DNA of 64,000 nucleotides, from contig CP019154.1 of the NCBI GenBank assembly GCA_002844335.1, forward strand, positions 310,001-374,000, given 5' to 3'. Numbering within the stretch: the stretch's first letter is position 1; each line of letters begins with the position of its first letter. The notes beneath the pieces are model-generated. The model did not search any database. It worked only from the letters and a program-made list of their open reading frames with translations, and was not told the DNA's origin. Shown here piece after piece: positions 8,130 through 17,196 of this stretch. A program made the translations under genes and the position numbers. Source of the DNA: Haloarcula taiwanensis (GTDB lineage Archaea; Halobacteriota; Halobacteria; Halobacteriales; Haloarculaceae).

Positions 8130-8654
8130 CTACTGCTCCTGAAACACGGTCCACTGTTTCTCGCTGGTTTCGGCGTCGGCTATCGCTTCGACCTTCTCAC
8201 GCTGCAGGTCGTCCAGCTGTGCCGTTGCCAGCCGAACCCACGACAGGAACTCCTCGCGGAGCCGCTCTCGCACGACTTCGGGCGGCTGTGGCGTATAAAC
8301 GTACACGTGCCCGCCCTCCGTCCTGATCCGTCGGCGCTTCTCGACGACACCGAGGTCGGCAAGATGGTTGAGATGCCGCGCGACGACGCTCCGGTCGTAG
8401 CCGATCTGCTCGGCCAACTCCGCCACGGTCAGCTCCCCGCCTTCCATCACGCAGAGGCAGATGTCCAGTTCGGTGCCGGACATATCGAAGACGGTCTTGA
8501 GCAGGGTTTCGAGCGACGGCTCGCTGACTGCTGCCGCCTCTGTCTCGGTCGCTGCCATCGGCTCGCCACAGCACTCCGGACGATTGTCGCCGATGCCGAC
8601 GCTACCGCAGGTCCCACACTCGAACAGCCGCGGTCCCTCAGCGGGGGGTGTCAT
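8130..8654 (-). CDS. HTH transcriptional regulator with N-terminal zinc ribbon
   Basis: 174 residues. Residues 12-32 hold two cysteine pairs (FECGTCGSV and PECCGEP), probably a zinc ribbon. Residues about 50-115 form a winged helix (TVAELAEQIGYDRSVVARHLNHLADLGVV), and the C-terminal third is helical, probably for dimerisation. This is an ArsR/TrmB-like architecture found in haloarchaea. Ligand and targets are unknown. It is divergent from the NifU-type gene at 8786. Confidence 0.78.
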   Translation of the reverse strand: MTPPAEGPRLFECGTCGSVGIGDNRPECCGEPMAATETEAAAVSEPSLETLLKTVFDMSGTELDICLCVMEGGELTVAELAEQIGYDRSVVARHLNHLADLGVVEKRRRIRTEGGHVYVYTPQPPEVVRERLREEFLSWVRLATAQLDDLQREKVEAIADAETSEKQWTVFQEQ

Positions 8655-8785
8655 ACGACGGGGTACTCGCCCCGCCGATAGAAAGTTCAGGTATGGTCGG
8701 GGTAACTGCGGGCCGTGAGTTCGCCCCCGTGAGAGAGATGTTAGTCCAAAGGTCTAAGCCCTCCCGGGACCGAATACGAGTCACT

Positions 8786-9160
8786 ATGAGCACTGACACA
8801 GAGGACGCCAACGACCTGCGCGAGCGAATCACGAACTTCCTGCGCCGCAACTTCCCCCAGATCCAGATGCACGGCGGGAGCGCGGCCATCGAGGAAATCG
8901 ACCGCGAGGAAGGCAGCGTCACCATCCGCCTCGGCGGCGCCTGTTCCGGCTGTGGCATCTCGCCGATGACCATTCAGGCCATCAAGACGCGCATGACCAA
9001 GGAGATTCCGGAAATAAACGAGGTCACCGCCCGAACCGGAATGGAACAGCAGGAAGGGATGTCCGGCGGCAGCGGTGGCATGAGCCCCTCCTTCCCCGGC
9101 GAGTCCCGCGGCGGCGACGTCGGCGGCGACGACGACGAAGGCCCCGAAGCGCCGTTCTGA
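8786..9160 (+). CDS. NifU C-terminal domain iron-sulfur scaffold/carrier
   Basis: 124 residues from the ATG at 8786. Residues about 10-80 are the NifU-C/Nfu domain with the cluster-binding motif [10 protein letters not shown] and the preceding [12 protein letters not shown]. The remaining 45 residues are a Gly/Asp/Pro-rich acidic tail. It would carry or deliver Fe-S clusters made with the SufU and SufS proteins at 20.4-22.4 kb. A seven-base T tract follows the stop. Confidence 0.85.
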   Translation: MSTDTEDANDLRERITNFLRRNFPQIQMHGGSAAIEEIDREEGSVTIRLGGACSGCGISPMTIQAIKTRMTKEIPEINEVTARTGMEQQEGMSGGSGGMSPSFPGESRGGDVGGDDDEGPEAPF

Positions 9161-9175
9161 GGCCAGTTCTCGATC

Positions 9176-9182
9176 TTTTTTT
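9176..9182 (+). terminator. poly-T terminator after the NifU-domain gene
   Basis: Seven consecutive T residues lie 16 bases after the stop codon. T-rich tracts terminate transcription in haloarchaea. Confidence 0.55.
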
Positions 9183-9303
9183 AGATTCGTGGCTAGCAAC
9201 GGGTGTAGGCACGCCCGTGTCTACACCGGGTCTGTGTCTACTGTCACCACCCGCACAGCAGCGAGTCACACAGATTAAGACGACGGGGGCAGACGGCGGG
9301 GAT

Positions 9304-9849
9304 ATGGAGACGGTCGACACAGTCGTCTGGGCGCTGTGGGCGATGTTGCCGGCGTACGTCCCGAACAACGCCGCGGTGCTCGCCGGCGGCGGCAGACCGA
9401 TAGACGGTGGCCGAACGTGGAGCGGGCGGCGAGTGCTGGGCGACGGCAAGACCTGGCGCGGGACGCTCGTCGGCACCGCCGCGGGAACGGCCCTCGCGCT
9501 CGGCCTCACTCAGGTCGGGCCCGCCGTGAGCGCCGCGCTGGGAACGGACCTGCCGGCGTTTCCGTTCCGCGCGGGACTGGGCCTCGCCTTCGGCGCGATG
9601 CTCGGGGACATCGGCGCGTCCTTCCTCAAGCGCCGCACGGGCCGGGAACGCGGGGCCGCGTTCCCCGGCTTAGACCAGCTGGATTTCGTCGTCGGGGCGT
9701 TGCTCTGTGCCTTCGTGGCCGCCCCGTCGTGGTTCACCGAGACGTTTCCCCTCCCGGTGCTCGTCGTCGTCGTCGTCGCGACGCCGGTGTTACACGTCGT
9801 CACCAACGGCATCGCCTACCTGCTCGGGCTGAAAAACGAGCCGTGGTAG
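9304..9849 (+). CDS. carS: CDP-archaeol synthase
   Basis: 181 residues from the ATG of [11 protein letters not shown]. It activates unsaturated archaetidic acid with CTP to give the CDP-diether precursor of archaeal phospholipids. [19 protein letters not shown] and [14 protein letters not shown] are the family signatures; the Gly-Asp-Gly-Lys loop and the Asp of [13 protein letters not shown] form the active site at the membrane face. Five hydrophobic segments. A TTAAG box about 30 bases upstream supports this start over 9217. Confidence 0.92.
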   Translation: METVDTVVWALWAMLPAYVPNNAAVLAGGGRPIDGGRTWSGRRVLGDGKTWRGTLVGTAAGTALALGLTQVGPAVSAALGTDLPAFPFRAGLGLAFGAMLGDIGASFLKRRTGRERGAAFPGLDQLDFVVGALLCAFVAAPSWFTETFPLPVLVVVVVATPVLHVVTNGIAYLLGLKNEPW

Positions 9850-9891
9850 GCGACCCGTAGACCTACGTGCCAGCGCACGACGTCACTCGTG

Positions 9892-10164
9892 ATGGCCCTG
9901 ACCAATTCCCTCCCAGTCGTCAGCCGCGCCCCGCCGACCGTCCGACGCGCGACGGCCGCCGGCCTGCTCTGTACTGCGCTCTTCCTGCCGGCCATGTACG
10001 TCCTCCTGCACGCGTACCTGGTGCTCACGGTGAGCGTCGGCCCCGTCGACACGCTCCATCGACTGATAGACTTCGCCCTCGTCGCCGGGGGCGCGACGAC
10101 GTTTCTCGCGGGGTTCGTCTCGCAGTTCCTCACTGAGACTCTCCTCGCCGAGACGCCCGCGTAG
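9892..10164 (+). CDS. small two-helix membrane protein, unknown function
   Basis: 90 residues from the ATG at 9892 (a GTG precedes it). Two long hydrophobic segments: about residues 22-48 and 60-85. No conserved motif recognised. It sits 42 bases after carS and 53 before hemC on the same strand, so it may be co-transcribed with either. Confidence 0.6.
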   Translation: MALTNSLPVVSRAPPTVRRATAAGLLCTALFLPAMYVLLHAYLVLTVSVGPVDTLHRLIDFALVAGGATTFLAGFVSQFLTETLLAETPA

Positions 10165-10217
10165 CGTCGAACCGACGAAGAAGTGCGTTTTTACGCGCAG
10201 ACCGTGGAGTGTCGGGT

Positions 10218-11372
10218 ATGACAACACGCGGGGAGACACTGCAACTGGCGACGCGGGGCTCTGACCTCGCGTTGCGGCAGGCGGCGACGGTTCGGGATTC
10301 GCTGAGCAGTCGCCGGCTGTCGGTCGAACTCGTCGAGGTGGAGACGACGGGCGACCAGATACGGGACGAACTCATCCACCGGCTCGGCAAGACCGGCGCG
10401 TTCGTCCGCAGCCTCGACGAGAAGGTACTGGAGGGCGAACTCGACGCGGCGGTCCACTCGATGAAGGACATGCCCACCGAACGCCCCGACCGCCTCGTCG
10501 TCGCGGCGGTCCCCGAGCGGGCCGCCGCCGAGGACGTGCTGGTGACGCCCGACGGCCGCTCGCTGGAGGAACTACCAGAGGGCGCGACCGTCGGCACGTC
10601 GAGCCTGCGACGCAAGGCGCAGTTGCTCGCCGAGCGCGAGGACCTCACCGTCGAGCCGCTCCGGGGCAACGTCGACACGCGCATCGCCAAACTGCTGGCC
10701 CCGTCGCTCCAGCGGGAACACCAGGAGCGCCACGAGGCCGAACAGGAGCGGAAGGGCAACGCCGGCGATCCCGACACCGACGAGGAAGAAGAACACCCCT
10801 ACGACCGCACGGTCGAGGAGTGGTTCGACGACCTCACTGAATTCGAACGGCGGGCGATGGAGCGGGACCCGGACACCGAATACGACGCCATCGTGCTGGC
10901 GAAGGCGGGGCTCCACCGGGCCGGCCTCACGCGCTACGTCGGGATGTCAGACCTCGACCCCGACCGGTTTGTGCCGGCTCCGGGCCAGGGCGCGCTGGCG
11001 GTAACCGCCGTCGACGGCGACCTCGCGCTGGACATCAAGGACCGACTGGACGACCCCCAGACGCGCGTCGAGACGACCGTCGAGCGGACGATTCTCGAAG
11101 AACTCGGCGGTGGCTGTGTCGCGCCAATCGGTATCCACGCCCACCTGGAGGGCGGAGTCATCCACACACGAGTTCGCGTCCTCTCACAGGACGGCACAGA
11201 GGAGGTGTCGGTCGGCCGTGACATCCCGGCTGAGTACCACATCGACGCGGCACAGGACCTCGCAGCGGAACTCGCCGAACAGGGCGCTGACGACCTCATC
11301 GCCGAGGCCAAGCGGGACTCGACGGGCGCGGACGATGACGCTTCAACGGTGCGGGAGGACGACGAGGAATGA
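10218..11372 (+). CDS. hemC: hydroxymethylbilane synthase (porphobilinogen deaminase)
   Basis: 384 residues from the ATG at 10218. It polymerises four porphobilinogens into hydroxymethylbilane. LATRGSDLALRQA, HSMKDMPTE, GTSSLRRKAQL and RGNVDTR are the conserved motifs. C300 in LGGGCVAPIG carries the dipyrromethane cofactor. The protein is about 70 residues longer than bacterial HemC because of a highly charged insertion at about residues 158-220, between the substrate-binding RGNVDTRIAKL and EYDAIVLAKAGLHR. It overlaps cobA by four bases (ATGA). Confidence 0.93.
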   Translation: MTTRGETLQLATRGSDLALRQAATVRDSLSSRRLSVELVEVETTGDQIRDELIHRLGKTGAFVRSLDEKVLEGELDAAVHSMKDMPTERPDRLVVAAVPERAAAEDVLVTPDGRSLEELPEGATVGTSSLRRKAQLLAEREDLTVEPLRGNVDTRIAKLLAPSLQREHQERHEAEQERKGNAGDPDTDEEEEHPYDRTVEEWFDDLTEFERRAMERDPDTEYDAIVLAKAGLHRAGLTRYVGMSDLDPDRFVPAPGQGALAVTAVDGDLALDIKDRLDDPQTRVETTVERTILEELGGGCVAPIGIHAHLEGGVIHTRVRVLSQDGTEEVSVGRDIPAEYHIDAAQDLAAELAEQGADDLIAEAKRDSTGADDDASTVREDDEE

Positions 11373-12130
11373 CGGACGCTGCACCCGGCAAAGTGTACCT
11401 CGTTGGCTCCGGTCCCGGCGACCCGGACCTGCTGACGGTCAAGGCAAAACGCCTGCTGGAGGAAGCCGACGTGGTGTTGCACGACAAGCTCCCCGGCCCC
11501 GAAATCATCGGGATGATTCCCGAGGAGAAGCGCGAAGACGTGGGCAAACGCGCCGGCGGCGAGTGGACACCGCAGGAGTACACCAACGCCCGACTGGTCG
11601 AACTTGCAGAGGAGGGAAACACCGTTGTCCGACTGAAGGGCGGCGACCCGACGGTCTTTGGCCGCGGCGGCGAGGAACTGGCCCACCTCGTGGAGAACGA
11701 CATCCCGGTCGAGGTCGTCCCCGGCATCACGAGCGCCATCGCCGGCCCCGAGGCCGCCGGCATCCCGGTCACGCACCGGGACTACACCTCCTCAGTCTCC
11801 TTCGTCACCGGCCACGAGGACCCCACGAAGGACGAATCCGCTGTCGACTGGGATGCGCTGGCCGCGACCGGCGGCACGCTGGTCGTCCTGATGGGCGTCG
11901 GCAAACTGCCCCAGTACACCGAGGCCCTGCGCGAGGCTGGCATGGACCCCGACACGCCCGTCGCGCTGGTCGAACGCGCGACCTGGCCCGACCAGCAGGT
12001 CGCCACCGGGACGCTCGACAGTATCGTCTCGGTCCGTGACGAGGCGGGCATCGAACCGCCCGCCATCACCGTCATCGGCGAGGTGGCCGGCGAGCGCGAG
12101 CGGGTGGTGGAGTTCCTGGAGGGGTACTGA
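11369..12130 (+). CDS. cobA: uroporphyrinogen-III C-methyltransferase
   Basis: 253 residues, the length of single-function SUMT enzymes. It methylates uroporphyrinogen III at C2 and C7 to precorrin-2, the branch to siroheme, cobalamin and archaeal heme. VGSGPGDPDLLTVKA near the N-terminus, GGDPTVFGRGGEEL, and VVPGITSAIAGPEAAGIPVTHR are the SAM-binding signatures. It overlaps hemC by ATGA and hemD by one base, indicating one tightly coupled operon. Confidence 0.93.
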   Translation: MTDAAPGKVYLVGSGPGDPDLLTVKAKRLLEEADVVLHDKLPGPEIIGMIPEEKREDVGKRAGGEWTPQEYTNARLVELAEEGNTVVRLKGGDPTVFGRGGEELAHLVENDIPVEVVPGITSAIAGPEAAGIPVTHRDYTSSVSFVTGHEDPTKDESAVDWDALAATGGTLVVLMGVGKLPQYTEALREAGMDPDTPVALVERATWPDQQVATGTLDSIVSVRDEAGIEPPAITVIGEVAGERERVVEFLEGY

Positions 12131-12918
12131 TGCGCGAGGAACCGCGCCTCCGCGTGGCCGCGTTTCGCCCGGCCGATGACCGCCTCGACGACGCGGTCGA
12201 ACTCATCGAATCGCTCGGTGCTGACCCGGTTCCGGACCCGATGCTGGCGGTCGAACCAGCGGCGGCCGGCGACATCGACGGTGACGGCGACGACGGCCCG
12301 GTCACGCCGCGCACCGACGCCGACTACGTCGTCCTGACCAGCAAGACCGGCGTCGAACTCGCCGCCGAAGCCGGCTGGGACTCCGGCGAAGCGACGGTGT
12401 GTGCCATCGGCGAGTCGACCGCCGCGGCGCTCCACGAGGCTGGCTATGGCGTCGACATCATCCCCGCCGAGTACTCCTCGACGGGGCTGGTCGAGACGCT
12501 GGCCGGAGCGGTGGACGGCGCGCGGGTCGAAGTCGCCCGGTCGGACCACGGCTCGGCGGTGTTGACCGACGGGCTGGAGGCGGCCGGCGCGTACGTCCAC
12601 GAGACCGTCCTCTACCGGCTTGTCCGGCCGCCCGAATCGGGCGAGTCCACGGAGCTGGCAGCAAGCGGTGACCTCGACGCGGCGCTGTTTACCTCCTCGC
12701 TCACCGTCGAACACTTCCTCGATGCGGCCGCCGAGCGCGGGGTCCGCGAGGCCGCCGTCGACGGACTGAACGAGGCGACCGTCGGCGCAATCGGTGAGCC
12801 GACGCGGGAGACGGCCGAGGCCGCCGGCATCGCCGTCGACGTCGTCCCCGAGCAGGCCGATTTCGAGGCGCTGACCTGCGAGACCGTCGAGGCGGCCGCT
12901 CCGACACACCACGAGTAA
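12130..12918 (+). CDS. hemD: uroporphyrinogen-III synthase
   Basis: 262 residues. It closes hydroxymethylbilane with ring D inversion. The family is poorly conserved; visible features are the N-terminal RVAAFRPADDR, the DYVVLTSKTGVEL strand, TVCAIGESTAAAL, ALFTSSLTVEHFL and VGAIGEPTRETAEAAGI, which match the two-lobed fold. It shares one base with cobA (TGATG). Placement directly after hemC and cobA makes the assignment firm. Confidence 0.88.
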   Translation: MREEPRLRVAAFRPADDRLDDAVELIESLGADPVPDPMLAVEPAAAGDIDGDGDDGPVTPRTDADYVVLTSKTGVELAAEAGWDSGEATVCAIGESTAAALHEAGYGVDIIPAEYSSTGLVETLAGAVDGARVEVARSDHGSAVLTDGLEAAGAYVHETVLYRLVRPPESGESTELAASGDLDAALFTSSLTVEHFLDAAAERGVREAAVDGLNEATVGAIGEPTRETAEAAGIAVDVVPEQADFEALTCETVEAAAPTHHE

Positions 12919-12934
12919 CGTGACCGCGTGCGGC

Positions 12935-13660
12935 TCACTCCGCCGCTTCTCTGGTGGCCTCTCGGCTCTCAACCTCGGTCCGGAGCGTCGCCAGTTCGTT
13001 CTCGACGGCCCGCTCGCTGGAGAGTCGGTCGAGTTCCTGGTCGATGGAGTCGCCCTCGTCGAGGACGGATTCGAGGTCGCCGCTCGCTTCGAGTTCCTCC
13101 AGCGCGGCCGCGCGGGCCTCCATCTGCTCGGTGCGCTCCGTCGCGCGCTCGATGGAGCGGTGGACGTCGGCCATCGTATCGCCAGCGCCGGTAAAGGCCT
13201 CCGAGACCCGCGCCGACGCCTCGGCGGCCTGATAGCGGGCCTTCATGGTCTCTTTCTTCGTGCGGAACTGCTCTATCTGGCTACTGAGCTCGGCCCGCTT
13301 GCCGACTAGCCGGTCCTGTGTTTCCTGCAGGTCGTCTATCTGTCCCGACAGCTCCGAAATCTGGCTGACGTTGACCTGCTTTTTTTCCAGTGCCCGGCGT
13401 GCGAGGTCCTCACGGCTCTCCTGCAGGGCGGCCCGGGCCTGCGTGTCGTGTTTCTCGACGTTGGACCGCAGCCGCTGGCGGTGTATCTCCAGGCGTTTCT
13501 TCTGGGTCGTCACGTCAGCGATGCCGCGGGTCACGTCCTGTAGTTCGTCCCGCATCTGTTCGTAGGAGTAGTCCAGTTCCGCCGCCGGGTCCGACGTGCG
13601 GTTGAGCAGGGCGTTGAGCTTGGCCCGGACCGCGAACGCGAACCGCCGGAGCAGGCTCAT
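12935..13660 (-). CDS. pspA: PspA/IM30 family membrane-stress protein
   Basis: 241 residues from the ATG at 13660. Almost entirely coiled coil, with the N-terminal amphipathic stretch MSLLRRFAFAVRAKLNALL and the following TSDPAAELDYSYEQMRDEL typical of PspA. These proteins bind and stabilise membranes under stress as ESCRT-III-like assemblies. The frame continues upstream to 13888, but that part is basic and unlike the family. It faces away from the RecJ-like gene and converges on hemD. Confidence 0.85.
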   Translation of the reverse strand: MSLLRRFAFAVRAKLNALLNRTSDPAAELDYSYEQMRDELQDVTRGIADVTTQKKRLEIHRQRLRSNVEKHDTQARAALQESREDLARRALEKKQVNVSQISELSGQIDDLQETQDRLVGKRAELSSQIEQFRTKKETMKARYQAAEASARVSEAFTGAGDTMADVHRSIERATERTEQMEARAAALEELEASGDLESVLDEGDSIDQELDRLSSERAVENELATLRTEVESREATREAAE

Positions 13661-13866
13661 CGCGCCCGCTCCCGACCGCCTGCGGCTCGAATCGGTCCCG
13701 ACCGTGGCTCGGCTGTGACAGCGTGCATGTCCTCTCGTATGATTGACACCGTTATAATAACAGGGTGCCACCCGGTGCGATACGCGACTGCGCGGCGAAA
13801 TCGGGAGACAGTCGCGGCGATTCGACCGTCGCGCCGGCCCCCACCGAGCGACCGCACGTCTGAACG

Positions 13867-13873
13867 TTTTTAT
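13867..13873 (+). promoter_or_regulatory. TATA-like box of the DHH gene
   Basis: TTTTTAT lies about 30 bases before the ATG at 13900, consistent with leaderless transcription or a leader of only a few bases. Confidence 0.5.
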
Positions 13874-13899
13874 CCCGGAGCGCACCAATCTCCGGTACG

Positions 13900-15363
13900 A
13901 TGACTACGACCGGCCCCGTTCCGGCGCTCGCTGATCGCGCGGCCGCCTGTGCCGACCGACTCCGGGCGGCCGAGCGCGTCCTGCTCGCGTCCCACATCGA
14001 CGCCGACGGGCTGACCAGCGCCGCCATCGCCACCGCGGCGCTATCGCGGGCCGGTATCTCCGTCGAGACCGTGTTCAAGAAGCAACTCGACGCGGCCGAA
14101 ATCGAGAGCATCGCGGTCCGCGAGTACGACACTGTCCTGTTCACCGACTTCGGCTCGGGCCAGCTCGACGTCATCTCCGAGCACGTCGCCGCGGGCGACT
14201 TCGAGGCGGTCGTCGCCGACCACCACCAGCCGTCGGACCCGGCGGACTGCCACCCCGACGCCGTGGTCGACACCGACGGCTACGCCGACTTCGAGACCCA
14301 CCTCAATCCGCTGCTGGAAGGCATCGACGGCGCGTCGGAGCTTTCCGGTGCTGGCGCGACGTACGTCCTCGCCCGCGCGCTCGCGGCCGACGACACCGAC
14401 AACCGCGACCTCGCCGCGCTCGCGGTCGTCGGCGCGGTCGGGGACATGCAGGCCGTCGGCGGCGAACTCGTCGGAGCCAACGCCGGCCTCGTCGAGGAGG
14501 GGGTCGACGGCGGCGTCCTCGAAGAGGGAACCGACCTCTCGCTGTACGGCAAACAGACCCGGCCGTTGCCGAAACTGCTCGAATACGCCACCGAAGTGCC
14601 GATACCGGGCATCTCGAACGACCAGGCCGGCGCGACCCGGTTCCTGGAGGGGCTCGGGGTTGACCTGAAGACCGACGGTGACTGGCGGACGTGGGCAGAC
14701 CTTTCTGACGACGAACGCCAGACTGTCGCCAGTGGGCTGGTCCAGCGTGCCGTCGAGCGCGGCGTCCCGGCAGACAAGATCGAGACGCTCATCGGCACGA
14801 CCTACACGCTGACCACGGAGCCGCGCGGGACGGAACTCCGGGACGCAAGCGAGTTCTCGACGCTCCTGAACGCCACGGCCCGCTACGAGCGGGCAGACGT
14901 GGGACTGGCGGTCTGTCTCGGCGAGCGCGATGCGCCACTTGAACGGGCGCGGACGCTGCTGTCGAACCACCGCCGGAACCTCTCGGAGGGACTCACGCTC
15001 GTCAAGGAGCGTGGCGTCACGCAGGCCGGCTCGGTCCAGTGGTTCGACGCCGGCGACGCTATCCGCGAGACTATCGTCGGCATCGTCGCCGGGATGGCGC
15101 TGGGGACCGACGGCGTCGACTCGGACAAGCCGATTATCGCGTTTGCCAGTACTGACGAAGACGAGACGAAAGTGTCATCTCGGGCGACCGGCCCGCTGGT
15201 GGGCCGGGGCGTCGACCTGTCGGTCGTGATGCGCGACGCCGCTCAGTCCGTCGGTGGTGACGGCGGCGGGCACGACATCGCGGCGGGCGCGACCATCCCG
15301 GCCGGCGAGGAGTCGGCGTTTATCGAGGCTGCCGACGAGATTATCACCGACCAAGTATCGTAA
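13900..15363 (+). CDS. DHH family phosphoesterase, RecJ-like exonuclease
   Basis: 487 residues. The DHH domain motifs are SHIDADGLTSA (about residue 30), DTVLFTDFGSGQ, VVADHHQPSD and ALAVVGAVGDMQ. The C-terminal DHHA1 domain ends in SVGGDGGGHDIAAGATIP. Archaeal RecJ-like proteins of this form are Mn-dependent single-strand nucleases; one (GAN) associates with GINS and primase. Which type this is cannot be read from the sequence. Single gene with its own promoter. Confidence 0.85.
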   Translation: MTTTGPVPALADRAAACADRLRAAERVLLASHIDADGLTSAAIATAALSRAGISVETVFKKQLDAAEIESIAVREYDTVLFTDFGSGQLDVISEHVAAGDFEAVVADHHQPSDPADCHPDAVVDTDGYADFETHLNPLLEGIDGASELSGAGATYVLARALAADDTDNRDLAALAVVGAVGDMQAVGGELVGANAGLVEEGVDGGVLEEGTDLSLYGKQTRPLPKLLEYATEVPIPGISNDQAGATRFLEGLGVDLKTDGDWRTWADLSDDERQTVASGLVQRAVERGVPADKIETLIGTTYTLTTEPRGTELRDASEFSTLLNATARYERADVGLAVCLGERDAPLERARTLLSNHRRNLSEGLTLVKERGVTQAGSVQWFDAGDAIRETIVGIVAGMALGTDGVDSDKPIIAFASTDEDETKVSSRATGPLVGRGVDLSVVMRDAAQSVGGDGGGHDIAAGATIPAGEESAFIEAADEIITDQVS

Positions 15364-15458
15364 TCGAAACGTATCAAACCGCGCGGTAGTGAGACTGACG
15401 ACGCTGTCACCAGTATCAGCAATAAAAGCTATACGTCCGCTTCTCCGAACACCCCACG

Positions 15459-15692
15459 ATGGACTCTCGGGGCCTGTTCGATATTGCACTCGTCATCGTT
15501 GCCGGCCTGCTAGCCTACACTGAGACGTTCGGGTTTGCGAACCCGCGGACGACGCTACAGGAGATTATCGCAGCTATTGCCGGACTGGACATCCGCGTCT
15601 TTCTCGTCATCGGTGGCATCTTCGGCATCTGTTTCGTCGCGTACCTCACGATGTATCTCCCCCGGAAGGACGCACGCACGATACAACGCTGA
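15459..15692 (+). CDS. 77-residue two-helix membrane protein
   Basis: Starts MDSRGLFDIALVIVAG. Two hydrophobic segments (about residues 7-25 and 46-67) and a basic C-terminus (PRKDARTIQR), placing both ends on the cytoplasmic side. A box at 15421-15431 (AATAAAAGCT) sits about 30 bases upstream. Function unknown. Confidence 0.65.
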   Translation: MDSRGLFDIALVIVAGLLAYTETFGFANPRTTLQEIIAAIAGLDIRVFLVIGGIFGICFVAYLTMYLPRKDARTIQR

Positions 15693-15734
15693 ACATCGGG
15701 CCATCTTTATCCCCAGCCCCGTACCGTTCTGGCA

Positions 15735-16052
15735 ATGACAGAGTTCGATCCCGAGAAGTTCGAAGACAAGTACGCGAACTACTTCCCGGAGCTCCAGAAG
15801 GCCTACAAGAACGCCTTCGAGCGGATGAACGACACGTACGACTCTGAGCTGGTCCACGCTATCGACCAGCAGATCCTCAACGAGTCGGAGCCGTTTTATG
15901 ATGACGGCGAGTTCAGCGTCGAACTACCCGAGGACCCGACGGAGCGGCTCTCAGCGGTCATCGTCGACGACGAGAAACTCGACGCCGTGCTTTCCGAATA
16001 TCTCGACGAGATCGAGCGCGAACTGCACCGCGTGTTCGATCTCGACGACTGA
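15735..16052 (+). CDS. conserved haloarchaeal protein, unknown function (DUF5783-like)
   Basis: 105 residues, strongly acidic and mostly helical, starting MTEFDPEKFEDKYANYFPEL. No cysteine, membrane segment or catalytic motif. A CTTTATCC box about 29 bases before the ATG indicates a leaderless transcript. It resembles a small soluble family restricted to haloarchaea; the family name is from memory and unverified. Confidence 0.7.
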   Translation: MTEFDPEKFEDKYANYFPELQKAYKNAFERMNDTYDSELVHAIDQQILNESEPFYDDGEFSVELPEDPTERLSAVIVDDEKLDAVLSEYLDEIERELHRVFDLDD

Positions 16053-16118
16053 CTGCAGTCGCCGCGGTTCGGCGGTACCTGTCTACCAGTACTTCCAGCG
16101 AAAACGCGTGGTGATGTC

Positions 16119-17195
16119 TTACTCGTCGGACATCACAGTCTCGTTCGGGTCGGGCGCTGGGGTGGCATCCGGTTCGGACGGCAGTACACCGCCGCTGCCT
16201 GTTCCAGCACCGGGGAGCGAGCCGCCAGGTCCAGAATTACCCGATTCTGGGGGCCGCGGTGCGTCTGCGGGTGATTTTTCGCCTGTGACGAGGAAGTCAA
16301 GCAGATTTCCGACCAGTTGCTCGTTGTCGGCCCGGTAGAGGAACTCCTGCGTGAACACGCTCGTATCACCAACGGTGGCGACGTTCCCCGAGCGGGCAAC
16401 GACGCCGTACGTGTCCTGTCGCCGGGTCTTCGAGAGCGTTGTCTGTTCCGTCGTCGTGAGTGCGGTGTCACCGCCCTGAACGGGGATCGCGGCGTAGAAG
16501 ACCGCTCGGTCGACGCCCTCGGTGAGTTCCGTCTCGCCCGTCGGCGTCGCGTAGACGTTCTGGTAGTTCGTGTCGTACTCGTGCATATTGTACAGGTAGC
16601 CGTTCCCGTACGAGAGGCCGTACTGGCTCGCCAGTGGGGCCATCGGCTTGGTTACGCTATCCGACCGAATCGGGCCGAACAGTCCCAAGCCGGCGGGACT
16701 CGCCTGTGACGGCTCGTTCAGCAAGAGCACGCGACCGCCCGCATCGCTGAACGCGGAGAGGCCGTTCAGTTCGCTCTTGGTGTAGCGCTGTTCTGCGCCG
16801 AGAACAACGAGGGCGTCAGCCGAGCGGAGGGACTCGTTGAGTGGGCTCCCGCTCTGTCGCTCACCGACGTGGTAGCGGACCGTCGCTCCGTTCTCGGTCA
16901 GGGTCGAGACGAGCGGCGTGAGCGCTTCGCGGTCGATATCACCGGCGTGAGCGACATCGATAACGACGACCTTCCCGGACGCGTCGGCCGACATCGAGAG
17001 TTCACCGCTCTCGTCTGCCGGCGTTGCGACGGACTCGCCGCTGTTGAACGACGGGGCGTTCACCTGGGACACATCTGGGGCTGATTGTGCGCCGCCACCA
17101 ATCGCGACGGTGCCGACAATCACCGACAGGACGAGTATCCCAGCGAAAAACCCTGCTCGGACGACTGGACTCGAACGTGAGCTATCGGCTGACAT
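16119..17195 (-). CDS. membrane-anchored DUF4350-like protein
   Basis: 358 residues from the ATG at 17195. One N-terminal hydrophobic anchor (about residues 12-35), then an extracellular domain with VVVIDVAHAGDIDREALTPL, DALVVLGAEQRYTKSEL, GGRVLLLNEPSQ and later VATVGDTSVFTQEFLYRADNEQLVGNLLDFLV, the GATase-like fold of DUF4350 (GldG-like) proteins. The last 60 residues are Pro/Gly-rich. A perfect GGAGGTG ribosome site at 17208-17202 is seven bases before this ATG, so it is preferred to the GTG at 17204. It follows sppA immediately. Confidence 0.72.
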   Translation of the reverse strand: MSADSSRSSPVVRAGFFAGILVLSVIVGTVAIGGGAQSAPDVSQVNAPSFNSGESVATPADESGELSMSADASGKVVVIDVAHAGDIDREALTPLVSTLTENGATVRYHVGERQSGSPLNESLRSADALVVLGAEQRYTKSELNGLSAFSDAGGRVLLLNEPSQASPAGLGLFGPIRSDSVTKPMAPLASQYGLSYGNGYLYNMHEYDTNYQNVYATPTGETELTEGVDRAVFYAAIPVQGGDTALTTTEQTTLSKTRRQDTYGVVARSGNVATVGDTSVFTQEFLYRADNEQLVGNLLDFLVTGEKSPADAPRPPESGNSGPGGSLPGAGTGSGGVLPSEPDATPAPDPNETVMSDE

Positions 17196-17196
17196 T

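Noticed and set aside
11782..12972. Minus-strand frame of 396 codons opposite cobA and hemD
   Set aside because: Arg- and Val-rich antisense frame covering two certain genes.
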